Notes: generated by a model not told the origin, from the sequence alone. A DNA stretch of 64,000 nucleotides from Ehretia macrophylla (GCA_037974665.1 CM075765.1:12271501-12335500); one strand, 5' to 3'. Counted from the first letter of the stretch, positions 47,831 to 58,689 are shown. Numbers and translations: made by a program.

Positions 47831-48937
47831 CATTATCCTTCAACTTTCTTTCACTATTTTGCCAATCCTCGCTCGCTACGCCTTATCACTGTCTAGGTAC
47901 GCTTTTTCCCTTCTCCTCCACTAATGGATAGGTCCCCTCAGTTAGGCGCTGCTGATGGCTCTAATGACGGTCTTAGAGATATCCCTCGTACCCCTAGAAG
48001 TTTCGAACCTATCGCTGCCATCCCGATTTCTCGGAGTCCTCATCCCACTAGAGGTACTAGAAAGAGTTTCAAGAAACCTAGGTCTAAGTTTTCCCACCAT
48101 CGTACAGGCGTGACACCCTCGAGTCCTGCTAGGATTAATGACCTCCTAGTTTTTGGTGCTGAGCGTAAGGTCTATACCACCCAGGAGAGGTCCATCACCC
48201 ACCTTAGGGGCATATGAGCCATTCCTCCTGACTTCAAGGTTTGTGTCCTGAGTGATGGTAGGCCAGCATCCGCTTGCAGGCCTGGCCCAGGAGAGGTTAC
48301 CTTCTACTACGAACAACTTCTTATAGGTCATCTGCCTTTGCCGCCCTATTTGGTAGAGATTTTCAACTACCTTCAAATTAGTCCTGCCCAGGTCAGCCTC
48401 AACAGTTGGAGGCTCATGGTAGGTTTTTACGTTTTGTTGAAGGAGCTGGGCTATACCCCCACTTCCAGGCTTTTTCTTTTCTACCATTACCTTAAGACCA
48501 CTGACAAATCTTCTGGCTAGCATTATTTTTCCGCTCGTCATCACCCTTTAATCGTTGATGTTCCTGACAATTCCAAGAACTGGAGCAATAAATTTTTCTT
48601 CGTAAAGTCCCCCATGGGTTGAGAGGTCCGGAGTATCTGGGATGTTCCCCTTGAGACAGCTAAGGACCCCCCACCCTTGATGAAGTTGAGAAATCAGTCA
48701 TCGAAGAGCTTAAGAGAGCTATCCCTGTTAGATGTGACAACTTCTCTCACCCAAGAGGGCAGCCGCAAGCGGGTTAATTTCATAACCCACAACATCGAGA
48801 GTCGGGGCTCCTCATTTACCCACCACACCGTAGTACCAGGGCTGGAGGGAAGGCTCTTACTGCCCCTCATCCAGTTATTGCCCCTAACCTTGAAAAACTT
48901 GAGCCTCCAACCTCCCACTCGTCATCCGACACTGAGG

Positions 48938-49023
48938 GTTAAGTTTTATCATCGTACCTACTTTCACCTTCTTATTTGTTTATGAAGTCCTTACTAACTT
49001 CGTTTAAGCTCTCCTTTGTGCAG
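48938..49023 (+). other. Predicted intron 1 of the antisense ORF
   Basis: GAGG^GTTAAG at the 5' side and a T-rich tract before TTGTGCAG^ATAACATG at the 3' side. Splicing keeps the frame (SDTE to DNMKISEL). 86 bp is a normal plant intron length. Confidence 0.6.
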
Positions 49024-49607
49024 ATAACATGAAGATCTCAGAGCTTGTTACTTCCACCCGAGGTGAAAGAGTGACCAGAAGGCGTTTGGCTAAGGTTTTT
49101 GGGCAGCCTGCCCCGAAGAAGCAAATGACGGCCTCTCCCGCAGGTGATGCGGAGGTGCAGATCCTCAAGGAGCCTCCTGTCCCTGCCCCAAAGAAGCCTA
49201 TCTCTATTGAGGGCCACCTGGTTCCTCCCTTGGACTGTCCAGGCTTACCCACCACTGGGCCTGTCAAGACTGGGGCCATTGGTTCCCCACCTCTACCTGA
49301 AGCACCACCAGCCCTACCTCGTAGACGTTTGCTGTCTCTACTCCCATCTCCTGTTGCCCCCAGGGCCCTGTTCTTCTCCCCTCAAATTGATGTATTGTGG
49401 GAAGAACAATGTTGCCCTCTTGGCGAGGCCTATCAGATCAATACCGCACTCCTACGCAAGCGTGGTGGGTCCATTCTACCTGGCCCTATCCTTGGCTTTG
49501 ACGACGAGATAGAGATTGATGACGGGTAGGGCGGTACCATTTGTGTTTCTGCTTGCCGCCTTACTACTGCCAGGACTGACCAAGAAGTCAGGGAAGCTTT
49601 TTACAAG

Positions 49608-49678
49608 GTAATTTGTCCCATTTTCTCTCACTGGATTACTTTGCTTTTTCCTAATGCTTTGCTCTTATATTTTCAAAG
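49608..49678 (+). other. Predicted intron 2 of the antisense ORF
   Basis: TACAAG^GTAATTTG and TATTTTCAAAG^CTGG, with CTAAT as a possible branch point at 49651-49655. It is 71 bp and T-rich. The frame after it needs a one-base shift, so either a mutation occurred or the site is slightly off. Confidence 0.55.
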
Positions 49679-50899
49679 CTGGTTAGACTTGAACCACCTC
49701 CACGGGATGCTCCATAAAGCCTTAGTGGCTTACAACAGGGTCGAGATCAGCTCCTCTTTGGCTGTACTCCGAGCTTAAAAAAAAAAGCCGAAGCCTATAA
49801 ATGATGCCTTGAGAAACACCACCGGGCCTGTGCTAAGGCTTTCGACAATGACTTAGGCACCTTTAATAAAATGGAAGCCCTAATCGAGAAGCAAAGTACT
49901 GTTATCTAGGAGGCTGGACTTTACCAATCCCTTACTAGGGATATCCTTACAGTAGCGCTGAGGTCGCAGTTGTCGGAGGCTCAAGAGACCTGCCGTTGCA
50001 TCCTTGCCGAATGAGAGCTGGCCATACAGCCTTGCGAGAAGCTTGAGAATGAGCTAAAAGAGCCCTCTACTAGGGCTGTTGGTGCCCAGGCCAATTATGA
50101 TCAATTGGTACAGGTTGTTGGCTCCCATGGAGAAGTTGCCATTGCCGCCTATAAGGAAAGTGATACTTTTAAGGCTTTGTTAGAGGAGCTACTCCATCCT
50201 GCCATTAACAAAGCTGAATACGACGTTGAAGTTGCCCTTATGGAGGACGTGCAGGCCCGTTTGCAAAGCCAGGGCATTTAGATTGACTTGTTGGACCTCC
50301 TTGGTGAAGCCCCCCATAACCCAGAGATTCACATGTGATTCTTCTAAGTCATAGGCGCAGTTAGAGGAAGCCCGCCCTCTCTGGACCTGCTTTGACATTT
50401 GGCCAATTTTTAGTTATTGCTTTCACCCAAGGGCCTTGATCCCATCGTTGTACATTCTTCTTTTGTTTTTGATGAAATTTTATTTTTGGGGTTTCCTGGG
50501 CTGTTAATATGTAAACCCTTTCTAAGTTCGCTTTCTCGTTTTCTTTTACGAGTTTTGTCTACGCATCTTAGTCGTATTTCGACTCTGCTTTATGTATGCT
50601 AGGTTCTTTGAACCTCTGGCCCTTTTTCATTTTCAGTACTTCCTCTGGATCCCATGGTCTTCTTCAGGGACAGCCCTGTCAACGGAGATGAGTCATTTTA
50701 TCCATAGAGCGCAGCCCTTTCCGGGCACAAACCATTTTGACTCGTGACATCAGACCTTTCAAGAAGAGCTCTCTAAACATAATATAGGAGCAAAACTAAT
50801 CTTTAGGAAAGGAACATAGCTTTTATTATTTCAAAGAGCATTACATAGACTTCGATCGAATGCTATTTATTCACTAACATTATTCTGGAGATGTTACAT

Positions 50900-51640
50900 G
50901 AAATATTTTCTAAGATGTTCAACATTCCATACATTAGCTAACTCCTTTCCACTAGGTTTTTCTAACCTAAAGACTTCTGCCCTGATTTTCTTTGACACTA
51001 GATAAGGGTCTTCCTAGTTTGGCCTCAACTTTTCCTGTCCAGGTTAGGATTTGAAGAGGCCTTCCTGAGCACCCAATCTCCTTCTCGGATATTCTTGAGT
51101 CGGACCTTCTTAGCAAAGGATCTGGCCATGGCTTTTTTTCCCTCCAGCATCTTTATCTATGCCTTCTGCCGAAACTCCTCGATCAGGTCAAGATCCTCAC
51201 AGAGTCCCTGATCATTTATTTCTTCCTCATAAAACTGCACCCGACTATTTGGAATGCCCACTTCCACCGGGAGCACCGCTTCCGTGCCAAATGTTAGCGA
51301 GTACGGGGTCTCCCCTGTCGTGGTGCTAGGGGTTGTCCGGTGAGCCTACAGGACCTCTAGCACGTATCACATCTTTTCACCATTTCCAACACATCCTTCT
51401 GCATCGTGGGCCAATAATACCCCTACCGGAGGGTTTTTCGAGCCAACGCCCTGCCCCCTAAGTGATTTCCATATACCCCTTCGTGTATATCTCTGAGCAC
51501 CTGACCACCCTCTTCTTGAGTTACGCATTTTAAAAGGGGCCCGGCATAGGCCCGCTTGTATAGCTGCCCCCTCCCCAGCATAATAAATTTTGAAGTTCGT
51601 CGCTCTATACTCCGAGCCTCCACCTAATCATAAGAGAGAT
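50900..51640 (-). pseudogene. Tat-type integrase relic with deleted core
   Basis: The minus strand shows the zinc region: LYKRAYAGPLLKCV, then IHEGVYGNHLGGRALARKTL, a stop, GYYWPTMQKDVLEMVKRCDTC. Directly after the CDTC Cys pair and a stop, the sequence jumps (near 51340-51362) to TTPSTTTGETPYSLTFGTEA, which belongs to the end of the catalytic core. LEGKKAMARSFAKKVRLKNI follows. The DDE-bearing middle, some hundreds of bp, is missing. The enzyme that would insert the cDNA is therefore absent. Confidence 0.78.
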
Positions 51641-51699
51641 CACTTTTCTCCAAATAGGCCTTTATGGGTTGTATCCAATTTCTGCACATGGCTATGGTT

Positions 51700-52124
51700 G
51701 CAACCTCCAATGTCGGGGCCTGAATCGACAGGGCCTCTACCTCGCTTACTTTTATAACCACCGGCGCCGAGGAACTCACAGCCAGTCTTGCGAGAGAGTC
51801 TGCCTTCTCATTCTCGGATCGCGGTACCTGGCTGACATGGAAATGCTCGAGCCCCTAGGCCAACTCTTTAAACTTGCTAAGGTAGGCCAACATGGTCGAG
51901 TCTTTCACTTCATACTCACCCAGCACCTGATTCGCTACTAACTGTGAGTCCGTACTCATATCCATCTTCCTTGCTCCGAGTGAGATAAGTATTTTTACCC
52001 CTGCTATCAATGCCTCGTACTCTGCCTCATTGTTGGAAGCCGGAAACAAAAACTTGAGTGAGTACTGGCTTTCTGTTCCGTCGGGGTTGATGATTAGAAC
52101 CCCAGCCTTGCTTTTTTACCTCCC
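51700..52124 (-). pseudogene. Tat-type RNase H relic, distal part
   Basis: Continues the domain interrupted at 56972. AGVLIINPDGTESQYSLKF lies near 52085-52030, then FPASNNEAEYEALIAGVK with the catalytic Glu, and STDSQLVANQV with the next Asp (52049-51855). Stops and frameshifts follow towards the integrase. Confidence 0.8.
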
Positions 52125-52129
52125 TGAAG
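52125..52129. repeat. Target site duplication TGAAG (left)
   Basis: Matches 56972-56976 exactly. Confidence 0.88.
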
Positions 52130-52860
52130 TGTTGGGTATATTATTGATATATGATTTCAGCATCTTTTCACTTAAACTTTGTTAGTTTTTTAGTAATTTA
52201 TGAGCAATTTGATCGATTTTGTCTTTAATTTGCATTGTAGGTAATTTCCAAGAGACAAACTGAGTTTTGAGACAAAGATTGAAGAGAAATTTCAAATGAT
52301 TGGCTTTTATGCAACTTGTGGATAAATTGCTGAAAATTAAAGTAGCGCAGTCATAGCGCAGCTGCGCAGTGTCGCAGGATTTTTAAGGGCAATTTTGTAA
52401 AATGTGCGATAAGATGAAAACCCTATGTTAAAAAGAAGGCATCAGACGTTAGAAAAGGGAGAGAGCTTTTGGAAGCAGCTGGTTTTAGGAGAGAAAAGCA
52501 ACGTTCCAGAGGGGGAGAAAGTGAGGATTCGCGAGTTGAAGACGGAAGAACTATTCGGAGACGGACTTCTGCCCCAATTCTTATCCAAATCCTAGTTTTC
52601 TCTATCTTTCTTATCATGTTTTACATTACAATTAGAATTTTATTTATTTTCATAATGATGTTCTAAGTTATTTTTCTAGGGCTACGATGTAGCCAGATTA
52701 TGAATATTTGATGTTTTTGGTTTTGAATTAATTAATGAACTATTTCATATTTGTGTTGAGTATTTTATGCTGAGTTTAATGCTTATGGTTGGCTGATTAA
52801 CAATTACACGAGTTGTGATTTAGTTTGAGACTGAGAAGTGATAACTAAATTAGACCAAGT
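52130..52860 (+). repeat. Truncated 5' LTR of the Athila-like element
   Basis: Begins TGTTGGGTATATTATTG and matches 55739-56467 closely until TTAGACCA. The last ~500 bp found in LTR2 are missing. Contains the perfect palindrome GCGCAGCTGCGC at 52356-52367. Confidence 0.88.
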
Positions 52861-53185
52861 AATTGAGGATGTGCTCGTCAAAGTTGATAAATTCATTTTT
52901 CCTATAGATTTCATACTGCTTGATATGGAGGAAGACAAGGAAATTCCTATCATTCTTGGAAGACCTTTCCTTGCAACTGGAGGAGCACTTATTGATGTTC
53001 GAATGGTGAGTTTAGGTTGCGAGTACAAGATGAAGATGTAACATTTAATATGTTCAAAGCGTACAAGTACCCAGAAGCTAACGACAGTTGTTTGCGCATT
53101 GATGCCGTAAAAGCTATAGGGTGTAACCATGGGGGTCAATTGGATCCCTTGGAGGTGAGCTTGTTAAAAGATAATTCTTTTGTTT
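52861..53185 (+). pseudogene. Athila-like protease C-terminal part
   Basis: [20 protein letters not shown] and [20 protein letters not shown] are characteristic of the aspartic protease end in Athila-type polyproteins. A frameshift near 53015 leads to [18 protein letters not shown]. The active site lies upstream and is lost. Confidence 0.8.
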
Positions 53186-53560
53186 CAGGGGGATTGGAGC
53201 ACAAGGAATATTGGTCTATTAAACAACTAAACATGGGTGTGCAAGCAACGGGTGAGAAAGAATTGTTGCAATTGAATGAGCTGGAAGAATTAGGTGATAA
53301 AGTGAATGAGAAAACAAGAAGTTACAAGGAGATGACAAAAGAGTGGCACGACAAACCCATTTCGGGAAAAGATTTCTCTCCTGGGCAACAAGTACTTTTT
53401 CATAAACCAAGGATTCCTGGAAAACGAAAATCAAGATGGTCTGGCCCTTTTGTTGTAACAAAGGTGTTTCCCTATGAAGCTGTTGAAGTAAACCATTCAG
53501 AGAAATGAACATTCAAGGTTAACGGACAACAGCTGAAGATTTATTAGGATGATGAGTTTG
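53186..53560 (+). pseudogene. Athila-like integrase C-terminal part
   Basis: In one open frame with the protease remnant (53017-53508) follow LEHKEYWSIKQLNMG, LLQLNELEEL and FSPGQQVLFHKPR. SRWSGPFVVTKVFPYEAVEV then leads to a stop and FKVNGQQLKIY. This is the integrase tail that normally lies kilobases beyond the protease. The fusion shows an internal deletion. Confidence 0.82.
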
Positions 53561-55717
53561 ATAAACACAAGACCGTTGTCCACCTCAACTCATCATGAAA
53601 AAATTGATCCGTCGAGCTGTCAACGTTAAAACAGGCGTTTTTCAGGAGGCAACCCGACGTTTCTTACTTTTTCTTGATTTAATAATTTTAGTTGTTTTTA
53701 GTTAATTTTAAAATTACAGTTATCGTAGTTAATTTGTGATTTTTATTGTCATGGTAGGTTCAAGAATAAGTTTAGGGGAAGTCGAGGCAATGAGAGGTTC
53801 TACCAAGTTATTTAGAGGAGAAAATTGGGAGAAATTCGTGTTTGGAGTGAAGATGTTGCGTGCATGGAAGAGGAAAACAAGAAGAAAACAATGTTGTGCA
53901 GTAGCGCTGTTACGCTAAATTTTAGCGCAGCTACGCTGGCGTCCTTAAAAGTTACGTTTTTGCAATAGCGCTACTGCGCTGGCGTCCTTTGCATTGATCT
54001 TTGAAAAAAAATAATAATAGTAGCGCTGTTTCGCTAAAAGAAGCGTTGCTGCGCTAATGCTGTTTGAAGTTATGTTTTTGAAATAGTGTTGTTGCGCTAA
54101 AAAATGGCGCAGCTGCGCTGGCGTCTACAGTGATGTGAAAAAAAAAAACGAAAAAGAAAAAGAAAAAGGGAAACACCATGACGCCAAAGAAGCAGTACCA
54201 CCTCGGGCTCACGTCGACGACGATACTACTCAGAGAAGTCCTCTGGTTGCTTTAATTTCATGTTTTCACATTGAGGACAATGTTTCTTTCTCAGTTTGGG
54301 GGTGGTGTTTACTTGTTTGTTTGCGTACTTTTTCTTTTCATATTTGTTTTAAGTGTTTTCTTGTTTTACGTGTTTTCTTTTAATCAGTTTTATTATTATT
54401 ATTATTATTATTTGTTTCATTTAGTGCTAAAAAAAAATTGAAAAAAATTGAAAAATTGAAAAAAATTTGAAAGTGATGTTGGAAAGATAAGAAATAGGCC
54501 GATAATGAGTAGCTTATGAATGACACGATAGTGATGAGGATAGTTGACTGAAACATAGTTTTGTTTTATGGAAAATCCCCACATATTGCGCACTTAGCAT
54601 CGCCTAGTTATGTTGATACTTAGAGAAGGTTTATGTGAGTTTAAGTGAACAAAAAAAAAATGAGTATAGGACTTTAGAACTTGCTTGATTGTCACTCGAG
54701 GCGAAATCTTAGGTTACATAGCATTAGAGAAATGATTTAGGCAATTTTTGGATCGTTTGAGCCTTTCAAGCCAACCCTTGTAATAATTGAATATCCCTAG
54801 TCCACCAATTTGAGCCTAATTAGCCTTTTCTTTCATGTGCAACATACAAATTCTTCCTTAACTTGTCAAGTTGATTTCCCCAAATTATAACCCTCTTACC
54901 TGTAACATATGATTGTTCTAGGATGATTATATGGAGCCATGTTTTGTATTGAATTATGGAAGGTTTATTGATTTGGTGATGTGTTGTTTTGTTTCAAAAA
55001 AAAAATGAATGAAATATTGAGAAAAACAAAAGAAAAAAAAGAAGAGAATGAAAGGAAATGAGAAGAGCCACACTCTTTGTAATTAATATCAAAATGCAAG
55101 TTTGGGGGGAGTGTGGACTCTTTATGTGTTTTTAAGTGTTGTGAAGGATTGTTGAGGAAGTGGAATGAAAGATGAAAGAAACAGAGATATGTTGAATAGT
55201 TTTGGTGGTAAGAAGTAGACTTGGCATGTGCTCCATTGAACATCCTCGAATAGTTGTATGCTTGCAGGTAGTTTAGCCTTATATTATATCCATTATCCTA
55301 CCTTGACCCTAGCCACACGTTACAACCAAATGTAAAGTCCTACTGATCTTTAATGCTATGATTAACCTATATTAGTGGAGAGTGGCATGAAAAGTAAGCC
55401 TATGAAGTCCTAAGTGATTGAAAATAAAAGATCTATATTGATGATCCACTTAACTTGCATAAACTCATCTGGGTACAATTGATTAGGATATAGGCTATTC
55501 ACACACTCACTTGGGGGATTTGAAGTAAAATACAACTTATGTGAAGTTATTATTTCTCCTGCTTGTAATTGAAAGTTACCTCTTGAATTGGGATAAAGCT
55601 ACAGAGGTCGTGAAAACTTACTATCTTACAGCATTGCTTTCATGAGTTATTTTGTGTTGAGTCTTTAGTTTTAGTTTGTTTATTTCTTTAGTTGTGTCTT
55701 TTGCTTGAGGATAAGCA
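53561..55717 (+). other. 3' non-coding region of the Athila-like element
   Basis: Starts with CAGGAGGCAACCCGACG near 53644, a phrase common after the Athila pol. Contains repeated AGCGCAGCTGCGCTGGCG-like words (53900-54122), A-rich blocks near 54135-54170, 54430-54475 and 54640-54660, and a TTA microsatellite near 54388-54413. Short ORFs such as 54135-54383 show no domain. Confidence 0.65.
53895..54125 (+). repeat. GCGC-palindrome cluster
   Basis: Words such as TAGCGCTGTTACGCTAA, AGCGCAGCTACGCTGGCGTCC and GCGCAGCTGCGCTGGCGTC recur about seven times. GCGCAGCTGCGC at 54107-54118 is identical to the palindrome in LTR1 (52356-52367). Confidence 0.7.
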
Positions 55718-55738
55718 AAGCTTAAGTTTAGGGGTGTT
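55718..55738 (+). other. Polypurine tract of the Athila-like element
   Basis: AAGCTTAAGTTTAGGGGTGTT precedes LTR2 directly; a TTGAGGATAAGCAAAG phrase usual before this tract lies just upstream. Confidence 0.7.
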
Positions 55739-56971
55739 TGTTGGGTGTATTATTGATATATGATTTCAGCACCTTTTCACTTAAACTTTGTTAGTTTTTT
55801 AGTAATTTATGAGCAATTTGATCGGTTTTGTCTTTGATCTGCATTGTAGGTAATTTCCAAGAGACAAACTGAGTTTTGAGGCAAAGATTAAAGAGAAATT
55901 GCAAAGGATTGGCTTTTATGCAACTTGTGGATAAATTGCTGAAAATTAAAGTAGCACAGTCATAGCGCAGCTGCGTAGTGTCGCAGGATTTTTAAGGGCA
56001 ATTTTGTAAAAGATGCGAAAAGAAGAAACCCTATGTTAAAAAGAATGCATCAGACGTTAAAAAAAAAGGAGAGCTTTTGGAGGCAGCTGGTTTTAGGAGA
56101 GAAAAGCAACGTTCTAGAGGGGGAGAAAGTGAGGATTCGCGAGTTGAAGACGGGAGAACGATCCAGAGACGGACTTCTGCCCCAATTTTTCTCCAAATCC
56201 TAGTTTTCTCTATCTCTCTTATCATGTTTTACGTTACAATTGGAATTTTATTTATTTTCATAATTATGTTTTAAGCTATTTTTATAGGGCTACGATGTAG
56301 GCAGATTATGAATATTTGATGTTTTTGGTTTTGAATTAATTGAGAAACTATTCCATATTTGCGTTGAGTATTTTATGCTGAGTTTAATGCTTGTGGTTGC
56401 CTGATCAACAATTACATGAGTCGTGATTTAGTTTGAAACTGAGAAGTGATAACTAAATTAGACCACGTATAAAATACCATTAAATTGTCATAAGTTAGAG
56501 ATAGTTATGAGATCTAGTGCAGCACTTCAATTTCTAGGGCTTAATGCGTTCCATAAGTTCACAGTTATCACAGAGATGTAGTTAGCTTGCTTATTGGGAT
56601 AGGTTATTGATGCTTGAGAAAGATTAATATCTACCTTAGCGAAATTGCTGGCAACGTAGGGAATAGGCGTCAATTGATTTAAATCACTAGTTTCAAATAG
56701 GATTAATCTTGGTGAAATCGGAATCCCTAGAGCCTTTTTATTATTAAATTACCATCTTTTGTTAATTTCGTAATTGTGTTATTTTTCTATTTTGTTAAGT
56801 CTATAATTTATTTAGTTATTAGTTACAAATTCTCAATTCTTGATTGTCCGAATAAAGTTAAAGCTAAATTAATTTCGGTAGTTAGTAATCACAGTCCTCG
56901 TGGGAACGATCTTTACTTATCACTTTATTACTTGTTGCGATACGTGCACTTGCGTTAAAATTCACACAACA
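55739..56971 (+). repeat. 3' LTR of the Athila-like element
   Basis: 1233 bp, TGTTGGGTGTATT...TTCACACAACA. The end carries GGGAACGATC and ACGTGCACTTGCG, as in other plant Gypsy LTRs. It differs from LTR1 at only a few percent of positions, so this insertion is younger than the Tat element around it. Confidence 0.88.
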
Positions 56972-56976
56972 TGAAG
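56972..56976. repeat. Target site duplication TGAAG (right)
   Basis: Matches 52125-52129. Confidence 0.88.
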
Positions 56977-57470
56977 CTCCATCAACCTGTACCTTCCAGG
57001 GAGTATCATCTTCCTCGATCTGGTCCCCCGTACATTCTACCACAAAGTCAGCTAAGGCTTGTGCCTTAATGGCTATTCGGGGCTGCTTGATGATGTCGTA
57101 CTGACTGAGCTCTACGACCCATTTTAGCAAGCGCCCGAAAACTTCTGGCTTTTTCAGCACTTTCTTGAGGGGCATATCCGTCAAAACTCATATTGTGTGG
57201 GCGTCGAAGTAATGTCTAAGTTTTCGTGCTGTAGTTAAAAGAGCTAACGCCATCCTCTCCAAGGTTGAGTACCTGAGCTTCGGTCCCCGCAGAACCTTGC
57301 TCACGTAATAAACTGGTTTCTGGAGTTAATCCTCCTCTCTTACCAAAGCTGCAGCCACCACCTTGCTTGAACTAGCGAGGTATAACATTAGGACTTCTCC
57401 CTTTTTTGGCCTCGACAAGAGTGGAGGTAATGCCAGGTACCTTTTTATTTGCTCAAAAGCTTCTTGACAC
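56977..57470 (-). pseudogene. Tat-type RNase H relic, proximal part
   Basis: The minus strand reads LQKPVYYVSKVLRGPKLRYS and LTDMPLKKVLKKPEVFGR, then VECTGDQIEEDDTPWKVQVD with the first catalytic Asp. The frame breaks off 3-4 codons later at the inserted Athila-like element and continues at 52124. Several stops interrupt the tether region before it. Confidence 0.8.
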
Positions 57471-57479
57471 TGATCAGAC

Positions 57480-58657
57480 CATTAGAAGTTTTTTGGATTC
57501 CTCAACACCCTGAAAAAAAGAGCACATTTGTCTGCAGACCTGGACATGAATCTGCTCAGGGCTGCTATCTTTTCGGCCAACTTCTACACATCCTTGACAT
57601 TTCTCGGGGGGTTCAAATTCAGTATGGCCTGGACCTTGTCTGGATTCGCCTCTATGCCTCGACTGGTAACCATGAAGCCCAAGAACTTGCCTGCTCGAAC
57701 CCCAAAGGCACATTTTTCTGGGTTGAGCTTAATCCCGTACTGCTCCAAGGCGGCAAAGGTTTCTGCTAGGTCTGCCACATGGGTGTGAGCATGCTTGCTT
57801 TTAGTTAGCATATCGTCGACGTACACTTCTATGTTCTTCCCAATTTGTTTGTCAAACACCTTATTCACCATGCGCTGATATGTAGCCTCGGCGTTTTTCA
57901 GCTTAAAAGGCATTACTCTGTAACAGTAGGTCCTCATGTCCGTAGTAAAGGCTGTTTTTTCCTCATCTTCTGGGGCTATCATGATTTGATTATACCCCTT
58001 AAACGCATCCATGAATGTGAGTAACTCACAGCCAGAGGTAGCGTCTACTAGCTGGTCTATCCGAGGTAAAGGATAACAGTCCTTAGGGCACGCCTCATTG
58101 AGATCTTTATAATCAATGCATAACCGCCACTTCCCAGGGCCCTTGGCCACCAAAACCACGTTGGCCAACTACTCCAGGTATTGTACAGCCCTGATATGGC
58201 CTGCTTCCAGCAACTTTCGGACCTCTTCCCTGATGTTCCTGCTCCTCTCTTCCTCAAAATTCTTTTTTTTTTTCTGGCAGATGGGTCAGAACATTGGATC
58301 CACGTTCAACTTGTGAACCATCACAGATGGGTCTACTCCTGTCATGTCAATCGTACTCCAAGCAAATATATGTAGGTTAAAAGAAAGAAAATTGATTATA
58401 CCTTGTCGCAGGTCCGGAGAGAGGTCCTGGCCTATTTTTACTCGCCGGCCCTGTGAGAATTCTACCTCCTCTAATTCCTCAGCTGGAGCAAGTTCCTTCC
58501 TCTTTTTGCTTTCTGATTCATCGGGACTCCAGGGCTCCAGGCCTTTCATCTTGAGGGAAGTAGCATAGCAGCGACGAGCGGCCAACTGATCTCTTCTAAT
58601 GGTAGCCATCCTTCCAGGAGTTGGGAACTTCAGGGCTTGATATAGTGGTGATGCCAC
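57480..58657 (-). pseudogene. Tat-type reverse transcriptase relic
   Basis: The largest intact frame (57584-58168, 194 codons) starts just after a stop at the usual YLEWLANVVLV Trp. It carries KWRLCIDYKDLNEACPKD, FMDAFKGYNQI, the catalytic YVDDML at about 57808-57829, and LNPEKCAFGV. Upstream (58286-58657) lies the Glu-rich linker with DQLAARRCYATSLK. RT copies the element RNA into DNA; both catalytic Asp are present. A frameshift/stop lies at NVKDV before the tether, where the integrity ends. Confidence 0.9.
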
Positions 58658-58689
58658 TGCTCAGAACTTCATCAGTGCTACTCGGCCTA

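Larger units (their letters stand above)
47924..50415 (+). pseudogene. Antisense ORF (aORF) of the Tat-type element, gypsy-type transposon protein
   Basis: Starts at ATG 47924 (MDRSPQLGAADGSND), rich in Ser, Pro and Arg. From 48140 it enters a conserved region (PPDFKVCVLSDGRPAS; HLPLPPYLVEIFNYLQIS; VSLNSWRLMVGFYVLLKELG). As I recall, this resembles the family listed as putative gypsy-type transposon (Transposase_28). Two introns fit GT-AG rules (48938-49023, 49608-49678). The last part (49680-50400) is Glu/Ala/Lys-rich and likely coiled. It points against gag-pol and meets it tail to tail, with about 500 bp between. Its role is unknown. Three stops sit at expected Trp codons (48215, ~48518, ~48618). 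Further stops and frameshifts (near 48675 and after intron 2) make it dead here. Confidence 0.72.
52130..56971 (+). mobile_element. Athila-like Gypsy deletion derivative
   Basis: Sits inside the Tat RNase H domain with TSD TGAAG. LTR2 (55739-56971) is full length. LTR1 (52130-52860) is cut after 731 bp and runs straight into the end of the protease, so PBS and gag are gone. The protease remnant is joined to the integrase C-terminus, so RT, RNase H and the integrase core are gone as well. The long 3' non-coding region and the PPT next to LTR2 remain. Since the TSD is intact, the deletions either happened after insertion or were carried in by a defective copy. Confidence 0.85.

Noticed and set aside
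47350-47924. Several plus-strand ORFs of 60-100 codons before the antisense gene
   Set aside because: They overlap the LTR, the PPT and the likely promoter and leader. The conserved frame starts only at 47924.
47924-50415. Antisense ORF as an ordinary host gene captured by the element
   Set aside because: Its place beside the 3' LTR and its resemblance to gypsy-type transposon proteins fit the known Tat layout better.
57449-57788. Plus-strand ORFs opposite the RT
   Set aside because: Antisense shadows of the conserved RT frame on the minus strand.
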